A stretch of 5,183 bases of DNA from JBBTSB01 sp964355775 (GTDB lineage Bacteria; Patescibacteriota; Minisyncoccia; 2-02-FULL-40-12; IGHO2-01-FULL-4-A), in assembly GCA_964355775.1 (NCBI GenBank), contig CAYHEP010000047.1:1-5183 (forward strand). The letters are read 5' to 3'. The position numbers and the translations under genes were made by a program. The notes under the pieces were generated by a model. The model made no database searches and had not been told where the DNA came from. It saw only the letters and a program-made list of their open reading frames with translations. This document shows, piece by piece, positions 1 through 5,141 of this stretch (the first letter of the stretch is position 1; every line of letters starts with the position of its first letter).

Positions 1-969
1 CAGCGTAAACGGCGGAGCGCCGGATTCACGAAATTCCAAGTGGCGGGAATAGTTTTCGATGCCGTAGCAGTAGCCGGTTTCCTTGAGCATCGTCATGTCG
101 CGCTCGGTGCGATTTTTGAGACGATCAGCTTCGAGGAATAGCCCGCGCTTCTCTAATTTTTTAATCGTCTGCGTTAGCTCGGCTTTGATATTTGCAATCG
201 CGACGTCAATCTTGGCGTTGATCGCGACCCAGTACTTGGCTGGAAATATTTTGAACTGGAGAATTTTTTCAAACTTTGGTTCCTGCGTAGCGATGCGTTC
301 CAAGTCTACTTCTGCAACCGAGATTTTCATTTTTGGGAAACTCAATTTGATGATACGATCTCCGGTTGCTGGGACGATTTCAATTTCATTTCGAGTCTTC
401 CGAAATGTACCACGCTTCAACTCGATATCTTGTGTATACTGGAGGCGTTTGAGTGATAGCACGACGTCAGAGTCAGAAATCTTTTGTCCATCAAACAACT
501 CCAAGCTCATCTTTTGGTAATCCGATGGGTCGCCGAGGTTATAAATGCAGGACACCGAAGCGACGATGATCACGTCATTTCGACTCATGACCGCTTCGGT
601 CGCGGCATGGCGGAGTCTGTCAATCTCCTCGTTTATCTTGGCATCCTTTTCTATGTAAGTATCAGAGTGGGGTATGTATGCTTCAGGTTGATAGTAGTCA
701 TAGTAGCTGACAAAATAATGCACGGCATTGTGTGGGAAAAATTCTTTAAATTCCTGATAGAGCTGTGCCGCAAGAGTCTTGTTGTGGGAGATTACGAGCG
801 TCGGTTTTTTGATATTCGCGATGACGTTTGCGATCGTAAAGGTCTTGCCCGATCCTGTCACGCCCACGAGCGTCTGGTGTTTGTGGCCACTTCGAAGAAG
901 ACCGATCAATTTTTCGATCGCTTCAGGCTGATCGCCTTTCGGCTTGTATTTTGAAGTAAGTTGAAACAT
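1..969 (-). CDS. uvrB: UvrB, excinuclease ABC subunit B (N-terminal half, cut by window edge)
   Basis: UvrB is the damage-verifying helicase-like subunit of nucleotide excision repair; it is loaded by UvrA and then recruits UvrC. I translated the minus strand by hand: 323 codons stay open from the ATG at 969 to the window edge, about half of the usual roughly 660-680 residues. The N-terminus MFQLTSKYKPKGDQPEAI is typical of the family and fixes the start. Walker A is GVTGSGKT at residues 36-43, followed by FTIANVIA. The beta-hairpin segment YFVSYYDYYQPEAYIP lies at about 85-100. Next come the EKDAKINEEIDRLRHAAT region, ASVSCIYNLGDP, the UvrA-contact region, and GYCYGIENYSRH near the cut end. 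The later helicase motifs and the C-terminal UvrC-binding region are outside the window. No frameshift or internal stop is seen. The gene is divergent from ruvA, which starts only 9 bp away, and no clear SD precedes it. Confidence 0.97.
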   Translation of the reverse strand, partial: MFQLTSKYKPKGDQPEAIEKLIGLLRSGHKHQTLVGVTGSGKTFTIANVIANIKKPTLVISHNKTLAAQLYQEFKEFFPHNAVHYFVSYYDYYQPEAYIPHSDTYIEKDAKINEEIDRLRHAATEAVMSRNDVIIVASVSCIYNLGDPSDYQKMSLELFDGQKISDSDVVLSLKRLQYTQDIELKRGTFRKTRNEIEIVPATGDRIIKLSFPKMKISVAEVDLERIATQEPKFEKILQFKIFPAKYWVAINAKIDVAIANIKAELTQTIKKLEKRGLFLEADRLKNRTERDMTMLKETGYCYGIENYSRHLEFRESGAPPFTL

Positions 970-972
970 ACT
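944..972 (+). promoter_or_regulatory. Weak candidate promoter for ruvA, inside the start of uvrB
   Basis: A possible -35 TTGTAT (944-949) and -10 CATACT (967-972) are separated by 17 bp. The hexamers match consensus at only 3/6 and 4/6, so the match is poor. The spacing would place transcription start at about 979, on the ruvA ATG itself, giving a leaderless mRNA. That would explain the missing SD and the 9-bp gap to uvrB. This is inference, and chance is a real alternative. Confidence 0.25.
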
Positions 973-978
973 TAAGGC

Positions 979-1566
979 ATGATCGGTTATTTATCCGGCA
1001 AACTCCAAGCATCGACTGCGAAATATGCAATTCTTGATGTAAACGGCGTTGGGTACCGTGTAGTCATTGCAGAAAAAATGCTCTCCAGTCTACCAAAAAT
1101 CGGCTCCGAAATCAAGCTCTACACCCACTTCACGATGAGCCCGCGGGATGGGGAGGTCTCGCTCTTTGGGTTTGCGACGCCAGAGGAGCTTGGTTTTTTT
1201 GAACTGCTCACCAGCATCACTGGCATCGGACCAAAAAGCGCCCAAGCGGTACTCGCAAAAGCCGAACTCCAGCCCCTCCAGCTTGCGATCGTCCAGGGCG
1301 ACGAGACATATCTGCGGAAGGTCGCCGGACTTGGTCCCAAGACTGCACAACGCCTCATCTTGGAATTGAAAGAAAAAATTGCCAGTGTAAATCTAGGCGG
1401 TGTGGCGCAAGCGAACCTCGCCTCGGACTCCGATGCCGTCGAGGCGCTCGTCTCGCTTGGCTATTCCCAGTACCAAGCCCGCGATGCGATGAAACTGATC
1501 GACCCCGCTCTCGACAAATCTGAAGCCAAAATCACGGCAGCGCTAAAAATCTTGGCCAAGAAATAA
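979..1566 (+). CDS. ruvA: RuvA, Holliday junction DNA-binding subunit
   Basis: RuvA binds four-way DNA junctions as a tetramer and loads the RuvB motor for branch migration during recombination and replication-fork repair. The 195-aa product is close to the usual length of about 200. The family N-terminus MIGYLSGKL fixes the start. An OB-fold domain covers about residues 1-63, with VNGVGYRV and the SPRDGEVSLFGF segment. Two helix-hairpin-helix motifs follow: LLTSITGIGPKSAQAVL (about 77-92) and LRKVAGLGPKTAQRLILELKEKI (about 112-134). A short linker then leads to the small RuvB-contacting domain III (about 151-195, DAVEALVSLGYSQYQARDA). ruvC and ruvB are not adjacent here, unlike the classical ruvCAB order. 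It is the first gene of an apparent five-gene operon. The bases before the ATG offer only a poorly spaced AAGG, so a leaderless or embedded-promoter start is possible. Confidence 0.97.
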   Translation: MIGYLSGKLQASTAKYAILDVNGVGYRVVIAEKMLSSLPKIGSEIKLYTHFTMSPRDGEVSLFGFATPEELGFFELLTSITGIGPKSAQAVLAKAELQPLQLAIVQGDETYLRKVAGLGPKTAQRLILELKEKIASVNLGGVAQANLASDSDAVEALVSLGYSQYQARDAMKLIDPALDKSEAKITAALKILAKK

Positions 1567-1570
1567 CTTC

Positions 1571-2383
1571 ATGAAAAAACAAATTGCAATTTTTGAAGGA
1601 CACAACATTCGGCGGCACTGGGACGATGTAAAAGAACTTTGGTATTTTTCAGTTGTCGATGTTGTTGGTGCCTTGAGTGGTAGCGTTGATCCTAGAAATT
1701 ATTGGAAGGTTTTAAAAATACGTTTAAAACAAGAGGGAAGTCAGTTGGTTACAAAATGTAACCAACTGAAAATGATAGCCGCAGACGGTAAGTACTATCT
1801 CACTGATGTAGCTGATACCGAAACCATGCTCCGTCTGATTCAGTCAATTCCATCTCCCAACGCAGAACCTTTCAAGCTCTGGCTTGCGCGCGTAGGCTAT
1901 GAACGTCTCGAGGAAACCGCTGATCCGGAGCTTGCCATCAATCGCGCACTCAAAACCTATCTGCGAAAGGGATATAGCCCCAAGTGGGTGAATCTTCGAG
2001 TCAAAAGTATCGAGATCAGAAAAGATTTGACTGACGAGTGGGAAGTGCGTGGCATGAAAGAAGGAATTGAATTTGCGATTTTGACCGATGAGATTTCTCG
2101 AGCATGGACCGGTTTGAGCACGAAGCAGTATAAAAATCTAAAAGGCCTGAAAAAGGAAAATTTACGGGACAATATGTCAAATCTCGAACTCGTTCTCAAC
2201 ATGCTTGCAGAAACATCCACGACCGAAATATCAAAAACCAAGCAACCAAAAACGTTTCCCGAAAATCGTCACGTCGCCCGTGAAGGCGGTTCCGTCGCCG
2301 GCAATGCCCGCAAAGAGATTGAATCTAAAACTGGCCGACGGGTCATCAGTCGTGGTCGTTTCAGTAAAAAACAACTTACCTAG
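1571..2383 (+). CDS. Bro-N domain protein with DinD-like C-terminal region (phage antirepressor-type)
   Basis: This 270-aa protein has an N-terminal Bro-N domain (about residues 1-110: IAIFEG, WYFSVVDVVGALSGSVDPRNYW, SQLVTKCNQLK, ADGKYYLTDVADTETMLRLIQSIPSPNAEPFKLWLARVGYERL). This domain is found in baculovirus BRO proteins and phage antirepressors and is usually linked to DNA binding. Residues 140-260 resemble E. coli DinD, a DNA-damage-induced protein reported to inhibit RecA: KGLKKENLRDNMSNLELVLNML at 191-212 parallels a KGLKK...DHM...EL block in DinD, and a Gly-rich AREGGSVAGNARKEIESKTGRRV tail follows. It starts 4 bp after the ruvA stop, without a clear SD, so it is probably translated by coupling. 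It looks like a mobile-element-derived regulator absorbed into a repair operon. The family call is firm from its motifs; its action here is unknown. The first 200 bp or so are AT-rich (19/60 GC at 1681-1740) compared with ruvA. Confidence 0.88.
   Translation: MKKQIAIFEGHNIRRHWDDVKELWYFSVVDVVGALSGSVDPRNYWKVLKIRLKQEGSQLVTKCNQLKMIAADGKYYLTDVADTETMLRLIQSIPSPNAEPFKLWLARVGYERLEETADPELAINRALKTYLRKGYSPKWVNLRVKSIEIRKDLTDEWEVRGMKEGIEFAILTDEISRAWTGLSTKQYKNLKGLKKENLRDNMSNLELVLNMLAETSTTEISKTKQPKTFPENRHVAREGGSVAGNARKEIESKTGRRVISRGRFSKKQLT
1741..1769. repeat. 29-nt perfect palindrome inside the Bro-N gene
   Basis: Two 13-bp arms (TCAGTTGGTTACA at 1741-1753 and its exact reverse complement at 1757-1769) flank an AAA loop. 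The symmetry is in codon register: CAG TTG GTT ACA mirrors TGT AAC CAA CTG around the lysine codon AAA (residue 62). It could be a DNA operator, a stable mRNA hairpin within the coding sequence, or a by-product of the conserved SQL-x4-NQLK protein motif. Confidence 0.9.
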
Positions 2384-2384
2384 C

Positions 2385-3170
2385 ATGTCTGAACACGGAC
2401 CAAAAAGTTTAAAGCAAGAAATAGACTTGGGAAATTTTCCGGGGGAAGATAAAGCGAGAACCGGGAGATTTATTAAAGTAAACAAACTGATCAATCTGCC
2501 AAGTGCTATCAGAGAAAAATTTCCTGGAGGCATGGTCATTAAACGCTATGCATTTTGGTTTGGTCCTCGAGACTATCATGATTTATTCGATACTACTGCT
2601 GCTGAACGTTGGCCATTGTATCAGCAAGCCTCTATACTCAAAAAACGATTTGCTTATGTCAAAAATTTATTCGCAATAATGCCCAATTTGGTCATACCTA
2701 CGGAGTATTTTGTAGAGGTAAAAGGAGAACAATACAGCGACTCGATCGGACCTGATGAACCAGCTCCATGGAGTGCGAGTTCAAAAGGCGACATTTATGA
2801 AATACAACCGGAAGTTAAATTCATCGCTGGGCTTAGAACATTTAGTGAGTCTCTTTTGCAAATGCGTGACGCGATTCCACTTTTTGAAAGTTTTTCTGTA
2901 GATATAATCCGTAAACTCCTTCAACAACTCAAAGAAATAGAAAATATTATTGAAAATGAAAAAACCACTCATATACCTGATATTCTTGGTGGAGATAACT
3001 TAGCTCTCACAGAAAATGGAGAATGGAAACTTTTGGATACAAACAAACTTTATATCAAAGGCAAAGCGATACATAATGAGGATCGAGAGGCTGTTGCGCT
3101 AAACATTTCAGCCATTCATGATGCCATTTCTTTTATTGAAGGCTGCCTGAAACGTAAAACTGCCCAATGA
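2385..3170 (+). CDS. Hypothetical protein, 261 aa, possible remote kinase-like C-terminus
   Basis: I do not recognise this family. The reading frame is open further upstream to 2205, but that extension lies wholly inside the Bro gene and encodes a low-complexity Pro/Lys-rich stretch. The ATG at 2385, one base after the Bro stop, gives a sensible protein (MSEHGPKSLKQEIDLGNF...). It is soluble, with no signal peptide or membrane segment. It has a basic segment (RFIKVNKLINLPSAIREKFPGGMVIKRYAFWFGPRDY, about 28-64), a likely helical part (about 155-192), and near the end PDILGGDNLAL (198-208) followed by WKLLDTNKLY (214-223). That last pair resembles the catalytic-loop Asn and metal-binding Asp spacing of protein kinase/APH-fold enzymes, but the usual HxD is absent, so this is only a guess. 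The gene is strikingly AT-rich (16/60 GC at 2941-3000; 18/60 at 2641-2700) and shares 4 bp with the FemAB gene. Likely horizontally acquired together with the Bro gene. Confidence 0.75.
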   Translation: MSEHGPKSLKQEIDLGNFPGEDKARTGRFIKVNKLINLPSAIREKFPGGMVIKRYAFWFGPRDYHDLFDTTAAERWPLYQQASILKKRFAYVKNLFAIMPNLVIPTEYFVEVKGEQYSDSIGPDEPAPWSASSKGDIYEIQPEVKFIAGLRTFSESLLQMRDAIPLFESFSVDIIRKLLQQLKEIENIIENEKTTHIPDILGGDNLALTENGEWKLLDTNKLYIKGKAIHNEDREAVALNISAIHDAISFIEGCLKRKTAQ

Positions 3171-4036
3171 CCTCTTTTCTTCAATCACCGCAGTGGATGG
3201 AATTTCAAAAATCCATCGGGAGAAAGGTATTTCGTATTGTAGACACGATCGTGATAAAACACGAACTGCCGTTCGGCAAAAATTATCTTTATATTCCATA
3301 CGGACCGGAAACGGTATCGTATCAATTTGACGGAGAGTTGAGACGCTTGGCACAAGATCAAAAATCGATTTTTATCAAAGCCGAGCCGATGCAAGATGAC
3401 ATTGCGCAAGAACTTGTACGGATCGGTTTCCAAAAATCTTCAAAAAATATCCAGCCCCAGAGGACGGTCCTCTGTGATTTGACGAAAAGCGAAAATGAGC
3501 TCTTGGGCGCGATGTACCACAAAACCAGATACAATATCCGTGTAGCGGAGCGGGAACATGTAGTCGTGGAGCAAAGCACCGAAACGAGTTTGTTTTGGAA
3601 CCTTATGAAAAAAACCACCGCGCGGGACAAATTCAACGCCCACCCCGAGTGGTACTATCACCGACTCATGGCCGCGCGCGGGCTTGATACGAAACTTTGG
3701 ATTGCATGGCACGATAGCAAACCCATTGCCGTCGCTATCACACTCACGCATGGCGATCATGCGTGCTATCTCCACGGTGCTTCGGACTATGAGCATCGCG
3801 CACTCATGGGGCCGTATCTTTTGCATTGGCGCATCATACATGAACTTCGCTCATCCGGTGTTGCTATATACGATTTGTGGGGGATTGATGCCAAAAAATG
3901 GCCCGGCGTAACGCGTTTCAAGCTCGGCTGGGGTGGTCGCACGATCGAATATCCGGGCGCCTTTGATCTGGTGATCTCAAGGCCGTGGTACGCGGCCTAC
4001 AACCTCTTGACTAGTATTCGCACACTGATAAAATGA
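3167..4036 (+). CDS. FemAB-family aminoacyltransferase (peptidoglycan bridge formation)
   Basis: FemABX enzymes use aminoacyl-tRNA to add amino acids to the stem-peptide side chain of the lipid-linked peptidoglycan precursor at the inner face of the membrane. The 289-aa product shows the family pattern: SFLQSPQWMEFQKSIGRKVFRI at 3-24, YLYIPYGPE at 40-48, the helix KTRYNIRVAEREHVVV (119-134), a central GNAT-like segment LWIAWHDSKPIAVAITLTHGDHACYLHGASD (177-207), and the C-terminal YDLWGID (235-241) and FKLGWGGRTIEYPGAFDLVISRPWY (251-275). It is shorter than the roughly 340-420 residues of FemX/FemA from Firmicutes and lacks their long coiled-coil arm. The start ATG overlaps the preceding stop as ATGA, which implies translational coupling. 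The amino acid it transfers cannot be told from sequence. Base composition is nearer to ruvA than to the gene before it. Confidence 0.9.
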   Translation: MTSFLQSPQWMEFQKSIGRKVFRIVDTIVIKHELPFGKNYLYIPYGPETVSYQFDGELRRLAQDQKSIFIKAEPMQDDIAQELVRIGFQKSSKNIQPQRTVLCDLTKSENELLGAMYHKTRYNIRVAEREHVVVEQSTETSLFWNLMKKTTARDKFNAHPEWYYHRLMAARGLDTKLWIAWHDSKPIAVAITLTHGDHACYLHGASDYEHRALMGPYLLHWRIIHELRSSGVAIYDLWGIDAKKWPGVTRFKLGWGGRTIEYPGAFDLVISRPWYAAYNLLTSIRTLIK

Positions 4037-4302
4037 AGAATATGAAAAAGCAACTTGCTACCAAAAAAGAACGATTTGAAGTATTACTCGAGGAAATACG
4101 GAGTGAAGTTCATGTTGTTCACGAGCAAACAAGCGATTTAATGCAATTAAAACCAAAGGTAGATCAACTTATTGAAGATGTGGCAATTATTAAGACCGAT
4201 ATCGAAATCATGAAGGGCTTACTCAAGCGTAAGGTGGATACAGAAGAATTTGAGGCATTGGAAAGTCGCGTGAGACGTCTTGAAAATAGAGCGATCGCAT
4301 AA
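4033..4302 (+). CDS. Small coiled-coil protein, unknown function
   Basis: This 89-aa protein is highly charged and almost wholly predicted helix. Heptad-like spacing of Leu/Ile/Val runs from about residue 12 to 86 (RFEVLLEEIRSEV, LKPKVDQLIEDVAIIKTDIEIMKGLL, then KVDTEEFEALESRVRRLENR at 67-86). The C-terminal KVDxEEFEALExRVxxLE pattern is one I have seen in many short hypothetical proteins from CPR and other bacteria; it has no assigned function. It has no signal or membrane segment. The start at 4033 overlaps the FemAB stop as ATGA; a second in-frame ATG at 4042 would remove three residues and is equally possible. It is the last gene of the apparent operon, followed 19 bp later by a terminator hairpin. 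Coiled-coil oligomerisation is likely; a partner is not evident. Confidence 0.82.
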   Translation: MKNMKKQLATKKERFEVLLEEIRSEVHVVHEQTSDLMQLKPKVDQLIEDVAIIKTDIEIMKGLLKRKVDTEEFEALESRVRRLENRAIA

Positions 4303-4321
4303 CATGAAAAAGATTGCAGCT

Positions 4322-4352
4322 CCAAAAACCCTTGAAATATAAGGGTTTTTGG
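4322..4352 (+). terminator. Intrinsic terminator of the ruvA operon, probably bidirectional
   Basis: A perfect 12-bp inverted repeat (4322-4333 CCAAAAACCCTT, 4341-4352 its complement) encloses a 7-nt loop. The A-run on one side and T-run on the other lie within the stem, so a U-tract follows the CCCTT/AAGGG core on either strand. It lies 19 bp after the last operon gene and 3 bp before the next promoter, and so separates the two transcription units. Confidence 0.8.
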
Positions 4353-4355
4353 CTA

Positions 4356-4384
4356 TTGACACAGGCATGGCAGTATGCTATACT
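4356..4384 (+). promoter_or_regulatory. Strong sigma70-type promoter with extended -10
   Basis: The -35 is a perfect TTGACA (4356-4361), the spacer is exactly 17 bp, and the -10 is TATACT (4379-4384, 5/6 match). TG at 4376-4377 makes it an extended -10. Transcription should start near 4391. It drives the structured region and the zinc-protein gene. It is by far the best promoter match in the window, and its strength would suit an abundant RNA. Confidence 0.85.
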
Positions 4385-4390
4385 GTAAAC

Positions 4391-4724
4391 ATCAAGATCG
4401 GAATGTGCCAAAGCCAGCAAGACTGAACCTTAAAAATTGAATAGGAACTTATATGTAATCAAAACCCTTGGAGGAGGGACGAGAGCGCATGTGGGCAGTT
4501 ATTGGGCCTTCTCTCAAGGGAACCGCAGACCCCGTACCGAAAAGTAATCTTTTCGCGTCGGGGCAACATTATAGAAGACTCAATAACTGCTCTTTTGTTT
4601 GTCGCCAATCGCAAGGTTGACGGCGAACCGAAGAGAAACCTTTGGAGTTTCATCCCGAGTACCCGGCAATGATCGGGATTAGGCTCGCAGGTGATCCGGC
4701 ATCCCGCCGGTGATGTCTGCGGGC
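4391..4724 (+). ncRNA. Structured RNA: candidate regulatory leader or stable ncRNA, family not recognised
   Basis: The 350 bases between promoter and zinc gene fold by eye into mutually compatible helices: 4493-4504 with 4581-4592 (12 bp, one G-U), enclosing a hairpin 4530-4544/4549-4563 (5+2+7 bp, TAAT loop); 4602-4610 with 4615-4626, capped by a GCAA (GNRA) tetraloop; 4635-4639 with 4647-4651; 4652-4658 with 4673-4679 (7 bp); and 4683-4690 with 4717-4724 (8 bp, one G-U), topped by 4696-4700/4706-4710. The last two helices are separated by TGAT facing TGAT, which could form tandem sheared G-A pairs. A 6-bp match 4465-4470/4515-4520 would make a pseudoknot with the 12-bp helix. AAACCYTTGGAG occurs twice (4462-4473, 4636-4647). 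I checked by eye against RNase P RNA, tmRNA, SRP RNA, 6S and the common riboswitches and saw no match. The ends are estimates. It could equally be a 5' leader or a processed RNA. Confidence 0.55.
4424..4443 (+). promoter_or_regulatory. Possible boxA-like antitermination element
   Basis: About 35 nt after the predicted transcription start, TGAACCTTAAAAATTGAATA resembles the Gram-positive rRNA leader/spacer boxA context (TTCTTTGAAAACTGAATA type), where NusB/NusE bind. In rRNA operons this protects long untranslated transcripts from Rho. The match is partial and AT-rich sequence is easily over-read. Confidence 0.25.
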
Positions 4725-4731
4725 AAGGGAG
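4725..4731 (+). promoter_or_regulatory. Shine-Dalgarno site of the zinc-protein gene
   Basis: AAGGGAG lies 6 nt before the ATG at 4738 and decides that start. It directly follows the 3' strand of the 4683-4724 helix, so folding or unfolding of that helix could alter ribosome access. No gene in the upstream operon has an SD this good. Confidence 0.75.
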
Positions 4732-4737
4732 AAAGAA

Positions 4738-5046
4738 ATGAACGCAATTCGGGGACTTGCCGTGTACCATTCAATGATGGACCCTCTCGATAGGGGATAC
4801 GTCCCCGTTTACGTCGGGCTCTGCTCGACGTGTCGTAAGAGACCAGCCGTTGCTGGTATCATCGAGTGGTACGGCGCCGGCCCGATGCCGGCAACTTCGG
4901 ATACGACCAGCGTTTTCTGCGGGGTTCACGCCCCGTGGGGAGTGCGGGAGGATGTCCCCGGAGAGGGGGCGGACCAGGAACAGCGCGAGCTGTTCTGGAT
5001 CGCGCAGGACCGCGTCAAGGCTGATATCGCGCGGGCGCCCAAGTAG
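4738..5046 (+). CDS. Small putative zinc-binding protein, unknown function
   Basis: I do not recognise this 102-aa protein. It carries four likely metal ligands in zinc-ribbon order: C29 and C32 (LCSTCRKRP) and C61 and H64 (FCGVHAPWG), 28 residues apart. An acidic, helix-prone tail follows (about 77-97, GADQEQRELFWIAQDRVKADI). There is no signal peptide or membrane segment. The ATG at 4738 has a well-placed AAGGGAG, and codon third positions are strongly G/C, which favours this frame as real coding sequence over the overlapping minus-strand frames. Local GC (44/60 at 4921-4980) is far above that of the ruvA operon. It is the only supported gene behind the strong promoter and structured leader. 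Binding of nucleic acid or a partner through the zinc site is plausible but unshown. Confidence 0.7.
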   Translation: MNAIRGLAVYHSMMDPLDRGYVPVYVGLCSTCRKRPAVAGIIEWYGAGPMPATSDTTSVFCGVHAPWGVREDVPGEGADQEQRELFWIAQDRVKADIARAPK

Positions 5047-5105
5047 CTTTGGACCCCCGGGTTTTGGTCGCATTCCCGGATAACAAAATGAGACTACGAG
5101 TTCCT

Positions 5106-5141
5106 GGCGACTCGGACGCACTAACACTGCACCGAGTCGCC
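5106..5141 (+). other. Strong GC-rich stem-loop after the zinc-protein gene
   Basis: A perfect 10-bp inverted repeat (GGCGACTCGG at 5106-5115, complement at 5132-5141) has a 16-nt loop. No U-tract follows (GCTTCAACTT), so it is not a classical intrinsic terminator. It may protect the mRNA 3' end or belong to another structured leader. A smaller 6-bp stem (5151-5156 with 5170-5175) follows. The window ends on GATGAGAGGA, which could be an SD for a gene starting just outside. I see no supported gene in 5047-5183. Confidence 0.6.

Noticed and set aside
83..954. Two plus-strand open frames (145 and 156 codons) over the first kilobase
   Set aside because: They are antisense to uvrB, whose minus-strand frame is open throughout with clear family motifs; their own products show no family features.
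2205..2384. 60-residue upstream extension of the 261-aa unknown protein
   Set aside because: It lies wholly inside the Bro gene in another frame and is low-complexity; the ATG at 2385 fits the tight operon spacing.
3458..3474. 17-nt near-palindrome (8-bp arms, 1-nt centre) inside the FemAB gene
   Set aside because: Too short a loop for a hairpin, no other sign of an operator, and matches of this size arise by chance in coding sequence.
4304..4342. 12-codon ORF (MKKIAAPKTLEI) after the coiled-coil gene
   Set aside because: Its 3' half is the terminator stem; too short to support as a gene.
4465..4530. Resemblance of fragments to SAM-I (GGAGGGAC), T-box (AACCGC) and guanidine-I riboswitch motifs
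   Set aside because: Only short strings match; the order and the other conserved blocks of these families are missing.
4459..4770. 103-codon minus-strand open frame over the leader
   Set aside because: It crosses the palindromic helices and the start of the zinc gene, and has no recognisable motif or supporting start signal.
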